Below are positions 7,603-15,620 of a DNA stretch of 36,939 nucleotides, piece after piece. Within the stretch, counting starts at the first letter, position 1, and every line of letters begins with the position of its first letter. A model generated the notes under the pieces. That model was not told where the DNA came from. It ran no database searches and worked only from the letters and a program-made list of their open reading frames with translations. The translations under genes were made by a program, and so were the position numbers. Source of the DNA: Clostridia bacterium (GTDB taxonomy: Bacteria > Bacillota > Clostridia > Oscillospirales > CAG-272). The stretch covers positions 1 to 36,939 of the forward strand of contig JAFUMU010000076.1 of the NCBI GenBank assembly GCA_017482495.1, written 5' to 3'.

Positions 7603-9228
7603 TTAGGGCTCAACAATCTTTGTAGCGCCTGTTACTGTTACAAGGTCAGCATAAGCAGCACTTGCTTCGTCAACCCATACAGCGTTTGTGCTGTCAGCAA
7701 CAACACCGGAAATATCAACATTATTGATAATAACGTCAGCTCCTGCTACAGACTTAACAAGGATCGCAGACTTCTCTTCAGTCTTGAAGGTTGTGTCATT
7801 CACTACGAGAGTTACCTTTTCGGGAGCATCTACGTACTGCTCATCGATCTTGATACCACGACCGTCTGTGCAATCGAGCATATCAATTGTACATCCTGTA
7901 AGAGTAACAGTCTGACCGTTAGGCTGGATCCAAAGTGCGTATGTATCAGATGTATTTGCATCGTTGATAATTACGTTATTAAGTGTACCTGCAGCCTTAA
8001 GCGCGATAGCCTTATCAGACTTTACGTTATTAAGCTCAACATCGCAAGCAAAGTTAAGGTCATGTCTGTTCCAAGGACCGTTGTTGTAACCGGAACTTGT
8101 GATGTTAGCGTTATTAATTACAAGCTTAGCGCCGTTTGTTGTAACGTTGTTCCAGTCAGAATCCTTCTGATTGAATGTGATTGTATGTCCGTTACCGTTG
8201 ATAACGATAGTCTCTGTATTCTCAGAGCCCATAGCGTTCTTATCCCAAGCAGCTACGTCATAGGTAACATCACCTTCAAGGTTAACTACGATCGTCTTTT
8301 TATCTGCTGTTACTGCAGCAGCAAAATCCTCAGAGGTATCTACACTGCTAAGAGCCACGTGTCCGTCAGCCCAAGGATGTGTAGCTACAGATGCATCACC
8401 GAATGCTGCATCGAGAGCCTCCTCTGCTGCATCAAAACCATCTGTCTGAACAGCCTGGGAGAATACGAGAATATCGTATGTTCCGTTTGCGTTGCCGTCG
8501 ATTGCATCAACGTCCTCGTTTGTTGCTTCGGGTCTCATGTAAACCTGGAGAAGGCTTGCATATGTTGTTGCATCGGGAGCAAGAATACCTGTGGGGTTGG
8601 ACTTAGGTCCGAGGTATGTAGCACACTTTACAACGTATGTGTTACCGTCGATCTCAACATCAGTTGCTACTGTTTCCCAGGACCAATGATCGGCATTTGT
8701 ATTTGTCATTATAACATCAGAGAAATCCTCTGCTGCTACTCCGCCCTGCTCGAATGCGAACCATGTACGAACGTATGCATCGGACTTGCCTGTATTCTTA
8801 ACGAATACGAACTTATCCTGAACGTTTCTTACACTGTCGTCAAAGAGCTGGTTGGAGCCGGGAGCACCGATCTCGCCCCAGGACTGCTGATGGCTTGTAG
8901 CACCGGAAGCATCCTGAGAGCCGTTTCTGTCGTCCCACTTGATGTCGCCATCCTTGAATACTGCGGGAAGAAGGGGCTTAGCCTGTGTGTACTCCTGTAC
9001 CTTGTCAGCTGTGTAGCCATACTTGTCCACTTTGCCTGTGGAAACCCACTTGCCGTCCTCATCAACAACTCTTTCATATTCAAGCTGATCTATTTTGACC
9101 TTACCGAGTGTCATAACGTTTACATCTTCGTCTGTAGATGTAAGCCAAGCAACTGTACCACCGATCGCAAGACCAATAGCAAGAACGTAGCTAAGAGCGA
9201 TAAGAACTACTTTCTTTGTCTTCTTCAT
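7603..9228 (-). CDS. TasA/CalY-like SipW-dependent protein, subfamily B with beta-helix passenger
   Basis: A 541-residue protein. SipW-type signal peptide (GGTVAWLTS) is followed by the subfamily-B core to about residue 293: VNVMTLGKVKIDQLEYER, SWGEIGAPGSNQLF, KFVFVKNTGKSDAYVRTWFAFE, HWSWE, SLLQVYM, and the closing VFSQAVQTDGFDAAEEALDAAFG then HPWADG. Immediately after HPWADG a passenger begins with a STEDF-like helix lead-in and a series of Asn-rich beta-helix turns such as ELNNVKS and LTGCTIDM. AAGGAG precedes the ATG. It lies directly upstream of the subfamily-A gene 5973-7466, repeating the B-then-A order of 5094/2927. Probable extracellular structural or adhesive subunit. Confidence 0.85.
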   Translation of the reverse strand: MKKTKKVVLIALSYVLAIGLAIGGTVAWLTSTDEDVNVMTLGKVKIDQLEYERVVDEDGKWVSTGKVDKYGYTADKVQEYTQAKPLLPAVFKDGDIKWDDRNGSQDASGATSHQQSWGEIGAPGSNQLFDDSVRNVQDKFVFVKNTGKSDAYVRTWFAFEQGGVAAEDFSDVIMTNTNADHWSWETVATDVEIDGNTYVVKCATYLGPKSNPTGILAPDATTYASLLQVYMRPEATNEDVDAIDGNANGTYDILVFSQAVQTDGFDAAEEALDAAFGDASVATHPWADGHVALSSVDTSEDFAAAVTADKKTIVVNLEGDVTYDVAAWDKNAMGSENTETIVINGNGHTITFNQKDSDWNNVTTNGAKLVINNANITSSGYNNGPWNRHDLNFACDVELNNVKSDKAIALKAAGTLNNVIINDANTSDTYALWIQPNGQTVTLTGCTIDMLDCTDGRGIKIDEQYVDAPEKVTLVVNDTTFKTEEKSAILVKSVAGADVIINNVDISGVVADSTNAVWVDEASAAYADLVTVTGATKIVEP

Positions 9229-9277
9229 GATTTTCTCCTTTACAGAATTTATTTACCGTTTGTAATTCTTTTTCAAA

Positions 9278-9337
9278 CGGCAATCAAATATCACAAGGCG
9301 TCTTATGATATTTGATTGCCGCCACTCTGTGGAGTGG
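9278..9337 (-). repeat. Intercistronic double-hairpin element DH5
   Basis: Hairpin II is a perfect 16-bp stem (9278-9293 with 9306-9321; base CGGCAATCAAA/TTTGATTGCCG). Hairpin I CCACTC/GAGTGG with a 4-nt loop (9322-9337) abuts it and lies 17 nt after the upstream stop codon. The stem sequence differs from DH2 at several pairs, each compensated on the other strand. Confidence 0.8.
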
Positions 9338-9354
9338 GGCAAGTAATAGCCTGT

Positions 9355-10128
9355 TCAGTCAGCCCAAGGATGCTGATCTACTGTTACGTCGTAGAAAGCC
9401 TCATCAAGTGCTTCATCTGCAGAATCAAAGCCGTCCGCCTGAACGCCCTGAGATACTACAAGAATATTGAAGATGCCGTCTAAGAGCGCTACATCTTCAT
9501 TTGCTGCCTTCTTATCAAGGAACACCTGAAGAAGTGAAGGCCTGGATATCTCACCGGGAACGAGAATCTCGTTGTAAAGTGCCTCATAGATCAGATAACG
9601 AACGCCGTCAATAGTTGTAAATCCGATCTCAGTCCATGTGAAGCAAGAGTTACCGGTCATATTGAGGTGAAGAAGCTCATCGCTGAAACCTTCAGGACAC
9701 TCAACTGCAATAATTGTACGGTAATATGCATCTACGCTACCTGTATTTTTAACGAATACAAATTTATCCTGAACGTTCTTTATATCCTTGCTAAAAAGCT
9801 GGTTGGAGCCGGGCGCACCCACCTCGCCCCATGACTGCTGATCGTCATCCCATGCAATCTCATCATATACTGCGGGGATGATCACCTTATCCTGAGTATA
9901 CTCCTGAAGGTCGTCGGGAGAATAACCATATTCATCTGTTTCACCTGTAGCAATATAGTTTCCGTTTTCATCCGTAACTCTTTCATATTCAAGCTGCTCG
10001 ATCTTAACGTTACCAACTACCATTACGTTTACGTCCTCATCTTCGGACACAAGATAAGCAAGAGATCCTCCGATTGCAAGAACTGCAACAAGGAAGAAGC
10101 TAACTGCCACGAGTAATGACTTTTTCAT
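9355..10128 (-). CDS. TasA/CalY-like SipW-dependent surface protein, core-only subfamily B
   Basis: A 257-residue protein made of a SipW-type signal peptide (GGSLAYLVS) and a single subfamily-B core. Landmarks are VNVMVVGNVKIEQLEYERV, SWGEVGAPGSNQLF, KFVFVKNTGSVDAYYRTIIAVE, FTWTEIGF, PSLLQVFLD and a closing VVSQGVQADGFDSADEALDEAF segment ending HPWAD. It ends two codons after the HPW motif with no passenger. The core is very similar to that of 7603-9228, so a duplication with gain or loss of the passenger is the simplest history. Good AAAGGAG site before the ATG. Likely co-assembles with the passenger-bearing paralogs, by inference. Confidence 0.85.
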   Translation of the reverse strand: MKKSLLVAVSFFLVAVLAIGGSLAYLVSEDEDVNVMVVGNVKIEQLEYERVTDENGNYIATGETDEYGYSPDDLQEYTQDKVIIPAVYDEIAWDDDQQSWGEVGAPGSNQLFSKDIKNVQDKFVFVKNTGSVDAYYRTIIAVECPEGFSDELLHLNMTGNSCFTWTEIGFTTIDGVRYLIYEALYNEILVPGEISRPSLLQVFLDKKAANEDVALLDGIFNILVVSQGVQADGFDSADEALDEAFYDVTVDQHPWAD

Positions 10129-10185
10129 CGTTTTTACTCCTTTTGTCTTATATATGGTCTTTAAACCTTACACTTTTTCGCATTT

Positions 10186-10263
10186 CAGCGATGAAGAGAT
10201 ACGATTCATATTCATTCATATATGAGTCGTATCCTTTCATCGCCGCCACTCCCAAAGGAGTGG
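10186..10263 (-). repeat. Intercistronic double-hairpin element DH6
   Basis: Hairpin I CCACTCC/GGAGTGG (10246-10263) starts 31 nt after the upstream stop codon. Hairpin II abuts it: GCGATGAA...GATACGA (10188-10204) with TCGTATC...TTCATCGC (10227-10243), continuing into a further AT-rich inner stem. Confidence 0.8.
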
Positions 10264-10294
10264 GACGATATATCAGCTTAGTTGATCAAACTAA

Positions 10295-11758
10295 TTAACC
10301 GATAACTGTTGCATTAGCAGTGTTACTTACAACAAGTGTACCAACATTATCAGCAGTGATAGCAACACCGTCGATAGTGCAGTTTTCAAATGTAACAGCA
10401 GCTCTTGCATCTATCTGGAAGCCTGCCTCAAAGTCGCAGCCTACGAATGTTGTAGGAGCGTAGGGACGCATATATGCGTAACCGCTGCCCTCGCCAAATG
10501 TGCAATCGATGAACTCTGCATCGCCGAGAGTTGCTGCGTAGCTTGTCCAGCCGTAGAACTTACAATCTGTAGCTGTAAGCCCCTGTCTTGAACCCTGGTC
10601 GCAGGAGATAGTATAAACTGTACCTGTAGTTGTTACATTGTTAAGAACAACGCGCTCAGAGTGTGCACTGTTGTGGTTGATGAAGATACCACGGAAGGAG
10701 CCTGTAACTGTGATGTTCTCAATAAGGCCGCCTGTTGTGTTAATACCGGAGTCCCATGTACCGCCTGCACCCTTGATATCAAGAGTATGGCCGTTACCGT
10801 TGATTGTCTGACCGTTCTTAACATTGATACCTGTCTTACCGTATGCATTGCTCATGCCTGCGGGATCGATCTTAACATCATCTGTAAGGATAACGCTTTT
10901 ACCTTCCTCGAGAGCAGCTACGAGCTGGTCTGCTGTGGAAGCTACAGCGGGAATGTTTGTACCGTCAATCCAAGGATGATTTGTAGCTGTGATATCACCG
11001 AAAGCTGCATCGAGAGCTGTTTCTGCATCGCTGAAACCTACAGTCTGAACTGCCTGAGAGAATACGAGAATATCGTATGTGCCATTCTTGTTGCCATCGA
11101 GAGCTTCAAGATCCTCATTATCTGCTTCTGCACTAAGGTAAACCTGACCAAGGCTAGAATATGTATATTCGCCTGCAGGAAGAACACCGTCAACATGACG
11201 TGTATCGGAACCATTGTAAATTGCTTCAAATACATCGTAGTTGTTGCCATCGATCTCAACGATACCGATATTATTCCATTTCCAGAAATCGCCTGTGCTG
11301 ATGCCGATAATATCCTTTGTGTTTGAGCCATACTCAAGCGCAATGATAGTACGAACATAAGCAGAAGACTTGCCTGTGTTCTCTACAAGAACAAACTTAT
11401 CCTGTGCATTCTCGATACCTGCGAATACTGCCTGAGCACCGGAAGCGCCTTCAATCTGGTCAAAGGGAACGAGTGTACCCCAACCTGTGATAGAGCCTGT
11501 GATAGGATAGATAGGCTTAGCCTGAGTAAATTCCTGAAGTTTATAGCCTTCGCCATACTTTGCAGATGTAACCATTTCATAAGTTCCGTCTGCCTTAAGC
11601 ACTCTTTCATACTCGTGCTGAGCGATCTCAACGCCGGGCATTACCATTACGTTTACATCTTCATCTGTAGATGTAAGGTAAGCGATTGTGCCAGCGATAG
11701 AGAGAGCAGCAACGAGGACCATGCAAAGAGCTGTGAGAAGAATTCTCTTGATCTTCAT
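10295..11758 (-). CDS. TasA/CalY-like SipW-dependent protein, subfamily B with beta-helix passenger
   Basis: A 487-residue protein: SipW-type signal peptide (AGTIAYLTS), subfamily-B core (VNVMVMPGVEIAQHEYER, AQDKFVLVENTGKSSAYVRTIIALE, FWKWNNIG, SSLGQVYL, VFSQAVQTVGFSDAETALDAAFG, HPWIDG at about 267-272) and a passenger from about 275. The passenger opens with an STADQLVAALEEGKSVILTD lead-in, a typical first strand of bacterial beta-helix modules, followed by turns such as NNVTTTGTV and FIDCTFGEG. The core/passenger junction is at the same HPW motif as in 7603-9228, yet the passengers differ in sequence. AAAAGGAG site before the ATG. Extracellular; ligand unknown. Confidence 0.85.
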   Translation of the reverse strand: MKIKRILLTALCMVLVAALSIAGTIAYLTSTDEDVNVMVMPGVEIAQHEYERVLKADGTYEMVTSAKYGEGYKLQEFTQAKPIYPITGSITGWGTLVPFDQIEGASGAQAVFAGIENAQDKFVLVENTGKSSAYVRTIIALEYGSNTKDIIGISTGDFWKWNNIGIVEIDGNNYDVFEAIYNGSDTRHVDGVLPAGEYTYSSLGQVYLSAEADNEDLEALDGNKNGTYDILVFSQAVQTVGFSDAETALDAAFGDITATNHPWIDGTNIPAVASTADQLVAALEEGKSVILTDDVKIDPAGMSNAYGKTGINVKNGQTINGNGHTLDIKGAGGTWDSGINTTGGLIENITVTGSFRGIFINHNSAHSERVVLNNVTTTGTVYTISCDQGSRQGLTATDCKFYGWTSYAATLGDAEFIDCTFGEGSGYAYMRPYAPTTFVGCDFEAGFQIDARAAVTFENCTIDGVAITADNVGTLVVSNTANATVIG

Positions 11759-11804
11759 TTTCTTTCTCCTTTTAAGTAAAAATATAATATTTGGTTCGCT
11801 TATT

Positions 11805-11873
11805 CAGCGATGAACAGATACAATTACGTATAACAATTATATCCGTTCATCGCCGCCACTCCCGAGGGAGTGG
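11805..11873 (-). repeat. Intercistronic double-hairpin element DH7
   Basis: Hairpin I CCACTCC/GGAGTGG (11856-11873) lies 22 nt after the stop codon of the upstream 779-residue gene. Hairpin II abuts it with GCGATGAAC (11807-11815) paired to GTTCATCGC (11845-11853), where the last C-G pair replaces the A-T pair of DH2. Confidence 0.8.
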
Positions 11874-11895
11874 GACGATTATCTAATTCGACTAA

Positions 11896-14235
11896 TCAAT
11901 ATACATCTACACCATCAACGATTACATTGAGCTTATCTGTTCCCATGGAATTCTTGTTAGCCCAAAGTGTTGTACCGGTATTGATACCCTTATCGTTTAT
12001 CTCATATCCGTTTACAACTGTATTGTTAACAACAAGTTTATAGGATTTGCCGTAATCGTTACCGATCTCAATAGCAGCCTTAAGGTCTGTTAAACCACCA
12101 TTGTCATTGAATACACAGTCATTGATTGTAAGATTTGTATCTGTTGTTCCGTAAAGGAGCATAGCCTTGCCGTCAGAATTAAACACACAGTCATTGAATG
12201 TAGCTGTTGTTGCACCCCATGTCCAGATGTTATAAACATCACCGGATACGTTGAATGTGCAGTTGTTGAACTCGCTTTCATCATACAGTGTGAATGTGCC
12301 GTTTATAGTACAGTTATTATATGTAGCCTTGCAACGAGCATAGCCTGTGTAAGTGTGGCTATCAGTATTTATAACAACATTCTCGAATGTTACTGTGGAT
12401 CCATCGAGGCTGTAATCACATCCCTCATAAGAACCGTCATCCTGTGTTGCGATTACTGTATCACCGTTACCGATAATGGTGAGTGTCTTCCCCTGAGCAG
12501 TATCGGGAACGACGTAATTGCCGTCATCGAGAATAATTGTATCAGCACCACTCTTTATTGCTTCATCAAACTCAGTATTGTTAGATGCTCTATACGCATT
12601 CATGTTGATAACAACATCACCTGTTGCCTCAACAGCAGCTCCATTGTAGATAGAACCTACATAAGAGTTTACTGTTGTATCATCAGCAGTACCCTTATAG
12701 TCGTGTGTGTTGTCCTTTGTAATTGTTACATTACTTACAGAACAATTTACAACAGAATTATAGCTTGCACCTGCAATCGCACCGATATCGCGGTAAGCAA
12801 TAATACTTACGTCCTTAGCCGTACAATCAGAAATTGTACCCTTTGTAGCATAACCTACAATAGCGCCCGCCTTATCGCCGTTATCCCATTCGCCGATATA
12901 TTCGGGGAAACATACGAGTGTAGCATTTTCTACGTGGCAATTGCTGATAGAACCTTCAATGGAGCCTGCGATTACGCCTGCCCAATGAGCTGTTTCAACC
13001 TTTGCATTCTTTACAGTGAGATTTTTGATACTGCCTGTAACAGCGCCGAAGAGACCGGCACCCTTGTTTGTATCGGACACTCCATCAACTGTATTTACAT
13101 TGAGGTTATAAACTGTATAACCCTGTCCGTCGAATGTACCCTTGAAAGTGGAATTTTCAGCAACACCGCTTGTATTGATCATGCGGCCTATAGGTGTCCA
13201 TGCCTTATTACCAAGATTGATATTGGCTTCGAGCTTAATAGTTTTGCCGGAGAAATTGTTTCCACCGTACACAAGCTGTGAAAGACCCGCAAGCTTTTCG
13301 GCAGAGTCAATTACAAACACTGTTTCATCTTTATCATACCAAGAAGTATCTGCTTCATCTTCCCAAGCGTCAAGTGAGGGATAAGTATCACCCGCGAGAA
13401 TCGCAAAAGCTACCTTTGCGTGTGCTTCGGAGCCATAATTCTCAAGGCTGGGCATATTATCAGCCTGAATAGCAGATGCTGTTACATCAACCTTAAAGTT
13501 ATCGAACATTGCGAGCTGAGCCTTGTTGAACTCTGCAGGAACATTGAAACCGTTAAAGAGTGTTGTAGATTCGCCTGCCTCGAGAAGTATATAGTAAGCG
13601 TAGCGAAGCTCATACTTACCCATATTCTGGCTATAATAACCGTGGAACTTTCCGTTTTTTAATATCTCAGCACTTGATTCATTCCAGTTGCCAACATATG
13701 CATTTGTATAATCTGTGATTGTCTTTACAGAATCCACCTGCATTACATGCTCAGGCATATCGTCACCTGTAATAGTGAGACGCATACCAAGACTATCATA
13801 TTCAGCGTTCTTCTTAGTATAGTTGAGTCCCCAACCTTCGAACACTTCATCGTAGATAGCCTGGATCTGCTCTTCAGAATAGTTATAAGGTGCTTTTTCG
13901 TATACTTCATCAATAGCCTTGTTTATTGCGAGCACGTTGTTGAGATTTACGTCAACGCGAACATAGGCAGCATGTGTGCCTGTGTTTGTAACTGTTACTT
14001 CTTTTTTGAGCACATCACCGGGCATTACACCGGAATATGTAGCGCCTGCATCAGTTTCAACAACCTTACCTGCGCCTTCAACACCAACTTCTTCATCAAG
14101 AAGGATACTGATATCACCAACGGTTACAACATTGGACTTCTTCTGTCCGTCAACCGTGAGATATGCAAGTGTTCCGCCTACGACCATTGCTGCAACAAGC
14201 ACAAGGCTAAGGCTCACTAAAAATATCTTTTTCAT
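11896..14235 (-). CDS. Large TasA/CalY-like SipW-dependent protein with GLUG and beta-helix passengers
   Basis: The largest array member, 779 residues. SipW-type signal peptide (GGTLAYLTV), then a core closer to classical TasA/camelysin: VVTVGDISILLDEEV, VMPGDVLKKEVTVTNTGTHAAYVRVDVNL, a long helical insert, and a closing VTASAIQADNM segment near 255. Passenger 1 (about 305-540) begins VFVIDSAEKLAGLSQLV and has WTPIG, FKGTFDGQGYTVYNL and GLFGAVTGSIKNLTV, a GLUG-type module also seen in the 2927-4765 gene. Passenger 2 (about 555-779) is a beta-helix with repeated YNNCTING / FNNCTFNV / FNDCVFN turns, each carrying an NCT or DCVF step. The ribosome site (GAAGG) is weaker than in neighbours. Probable surface scaffold or adhesin. 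Confidence 0.85.
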   Translation of the reverse strand: MKKIFLVSLSLVLVAAMVVGGTLAYLTVDGQKKSNVVTVGDISILLDEEVGVEGAGKVVETDAGATYSGVMPGDVLKKEVTVTNTGTHAAYVRVDVNLNNVLAINKAIDEVYEKAPYNYSEEQIQAIYDEVFEGWGLNYTKKNAEYDSLGMRLTITGDDMPEHVMQVDSVKTITDYTNAYVGNWNESSAEILKNGKFHGYYSQNMGKYELRYAYYILLEAGESTTLFNGFNVPAEFNKAQLAMFDNFKVDVTASAIQADNMPSLENYGSEAHAKVAFAILAGDTYPSLDAWEDEADTSWYDKDETVFVIDSAEKLAGLSQLVYGGNNFSGKTIKLEANINLGNKAWTPIGRMINTSGVAENSTFKGTFDGQGYTVYNLNVNTVDGVSDTNKGAGLFGAVTGSIKNLTVKNAKVETAHWAGVIAGSIEGSISNCHVENATLVCFPEYIGEWDNGDKAGAIVGYATKGTISDCTAKDVSIIAYRDIGAIAGASYNSVVNCSVSNVTITKDNTHDYKGTADDTTVNSYVGSIYNGAAVEATGDVVINMNAYRASNNTEFDEAIKSGADTIILDDGNYVVPDTAQGKTLTIIGNGDTVIATQDDGSYEGCDYSLDGSTVTFENVVINTDSHTYTGYARCKATYNNCTINGTFTLYDESEFNNCTFNVSGDVYNIWTWGATTATFNDCVFNSDGKAMLLYGTTDTNLTINDCVFNDNGGLTDLKAAIEIGNDYGKSYKLVVNNTVVNGYEINDKGINTGTTLWANKNSMGTDKLNVIVDGVDVY

Positions 14236-14253
14236 TTTTTACCTTCATTTTTC

Positions 14254-14268
14254 GGCAGGTTATCTGCC
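14254..14268 (-). other. Small hairpin in the 14236-14280 gap
   Basis: GGCAG (14254-14258) pairs with CTGCC (14264-14268). It occupies the intercistronic gap where the double hairpin would be expected, but is only one short stem. It may be a reduced relative or unrelated. Confidence 0.4.
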
Positions 14269-14280
14269 TTTAATCTTCAA

Positions 14281-14871
14281 TTACTTAACGAGAGCCCACG
14301 CCTCTGCCGCTGTATTGATAGCCTCGATATCTGCGTCGCGCTGTACAGCATATGCTGTTACAACAAGCTTGGGATAATCGCTCTTACCTTCAGCATCAAG
14401 TTCGTTGAGCATTTCCTTTGTAACGTCGCCCTTTACTGTTACCTTATTATCCTTGATAACTGCAAATTCTGCATCTGCATCAGACTTTGTTACTTCGCGG
14501 TAGTATACACCTTCAACACCGTCAAGTGCGATCCAGCCGTCTGCCATTTCATACTCCATAAAGTCATCAAAATTCTCAGACTTCTCCATCTTTACGAACA
14601 GCCAGGAGTCTTCGCTGTTTGCCTTAACTGTTACCACAGGGTCCTTTTCGATTGTATTGCCGGGAACCATGATGTATTCGTTTGTAAGGTCATCTCCGTC
14701 GCCATCGCCTGTATCAGACTCTTCAAGAGTGATATTGATATCACCGTATGTAAAAGTGTTTGTTACAGACTCTGTCTTTGCTACCAGCCATGCTACTGTA
14801 CCGCCGATTATGCCGCATGCTGCAAGCGCAAGCGCTACTACCATAGCTATAACTTTCTTGTTTGCCTTCAT
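14281..14871 (-). CDS. Small TasA/CalY-like SipW-dependent protein
   Basis: A 196-residue protein. The SipW-type signal peptide (IGGTVAWLVA at about 22-31) precedes a short TasA/camelysin-like core: NTFTYGDINITLEE, VPGNTIEKDPVVTV, the position of the usual TNTG motif replaced by KANSEDSWLFVKME, and a closing VVTAYAVQRDADIEAINTAAEAWALV. It has no passenger and ends at the motif that closes the core in every paralog. A GGAG site precedes the ATG. Size, simplicity and its place second after sipW fit a major fibre subunit as TasA is in Bacillus, but this is inference from position and family. Confidence 0.85.
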   Translation of the reverse strand: MKANKKVIAMVVALALAACGIIGGTVAWLVAKTESVTNTFTYGDINITLEESDTGDGDGDDLTNEYIMVPGNTIEKDPVVTVKANSEDSWLFVKMEKSENFDDFMEYEMADGWIALDGVEGVYYREVTKSDADAEFAVIKDNKVTVKGDVTKEMLNELDAEGKSDYPKLVVTAYAVQRDADIEAINTAAEAWALVK

Positions 14872-14966
14872 TCCATGTTTCTCCTTTCTATAATTGATCG
14901 TTTATTATATTTCAACAGGTCTTGTAGGCTTTATCGCCTGATCTGTATGAAAACTTTTTTTGCAGA

Positions 14967-15620
14967 TCATTTTACCTGATCGTTAAATGCCGCCCAAGCT
15001 GCGTCTGCATCTTCAAATCCTGTAGCCTGGATGGCATGTCCCTGAACTACGATTTTGAAGCCTTCTATAGACTTGAGATCTTCGTTTGTAAAGTCGCCGG
15101 GAAGTGTAAACTCGTCAAAGAGCGCATCGAGCACCACATCATCTGCGGCGTCTCTTGCATCTACGATCTCATAATAACGAAATTCATATGTAACTGTATT
15201 ATCTCCGTTATCTGTGATCTCTACACAATTCCACACATCTCTGTCCCAACCTGCAACATAGTTCTCAGGAAGGAAGTCATCTCCGAGAATTGCCTTAAGC
15301 TCAGCAACCTTATTAAGTGTTACTGTCATTCTTACGTATGCTTCCTCACTTCCCTTCAGCACTGTCACTGTAGGATCTTTAGTGTAGGTCTGTCCGGGAA
15401 CAAGGTGATATTCATTCCCCTTTACTCTGTCTGCGCCTTCAACAGGATCGCCGTCTTCATCAACGTCAGCCTCGTCAAGGTTAATATGAACCTGACCTAC
15501 TGTGAAAGTGTTTACCACTTCCTGTGAGCTGATGAGGAAGGCTACTGTTCCCACAACTGCCATTGTGAGTGCAAGAAGCGCACTTGCCGCGATCAATATC
15601 GCTTTGGTGTTTCTTTTCAT
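14967..15620 (-). CDS. Small TasA/CalY-like SipW-dependent protein, coupled to sipW
   Basis: A 217-residue protein with SipW-type signal peptide (VGTVAFLIS at about 23-31) and a TasA/camelysin-like core (NTFTVGQVHINLDEAD, LVPGQTYTKDPTVTVLKGSEEAYVRMTV, closing VQGHAIQATGFEDADAAWAAF). There is no passenger. Its ATG overlaps the stop codon of sipW by one base (TAATG), which implies translational coupling of the peptidase and its first substrate. It is followed by a 95-nt gap that holds only weak inverted repeats and an AAGGAG site for the next gene. Good candidate for the main polymerising subunit; camelysin-type protease activity is not supported by any visible motif. Confidence 0.85.
   Translation of the reverse strand: MKRNTKAILIAASALLALTMAVVGTVAFLISSQEVVNTFTVGQVHINLDEADVDEDGDPVEGADRVKGNEYHLVPGQTYTKDPTVTVLKGSEEAYVRMTVTLNKVAELKAILGDDFLPENYVAGWDRDVWNCVEITDNGDNTVTYEFRYYEIVDARDAADDVVLDALFDEFTLPGDFTNEDLKSIEGFKIVVQGHAIQATGFEDADAAWAAFNDQVK

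Noticed and set aside
2852..11873. Double hairpins as CRISPR repeats or as simple Rho-independent terminators
   Set aside because: The copies are spaced by whole genes, not by short spacers, and stem sequences vary. On the transcribed strand no U-run follows the stems; the T-run next to DH2 is on the opposite strand.
14967..15620. Camelysin-type metalloprotease (M73) activity
   Set aside because: Although the family is sometimes labelled a peptidase, no HExxH or comparable metal-binding motif is visible; a structural role is better supported.
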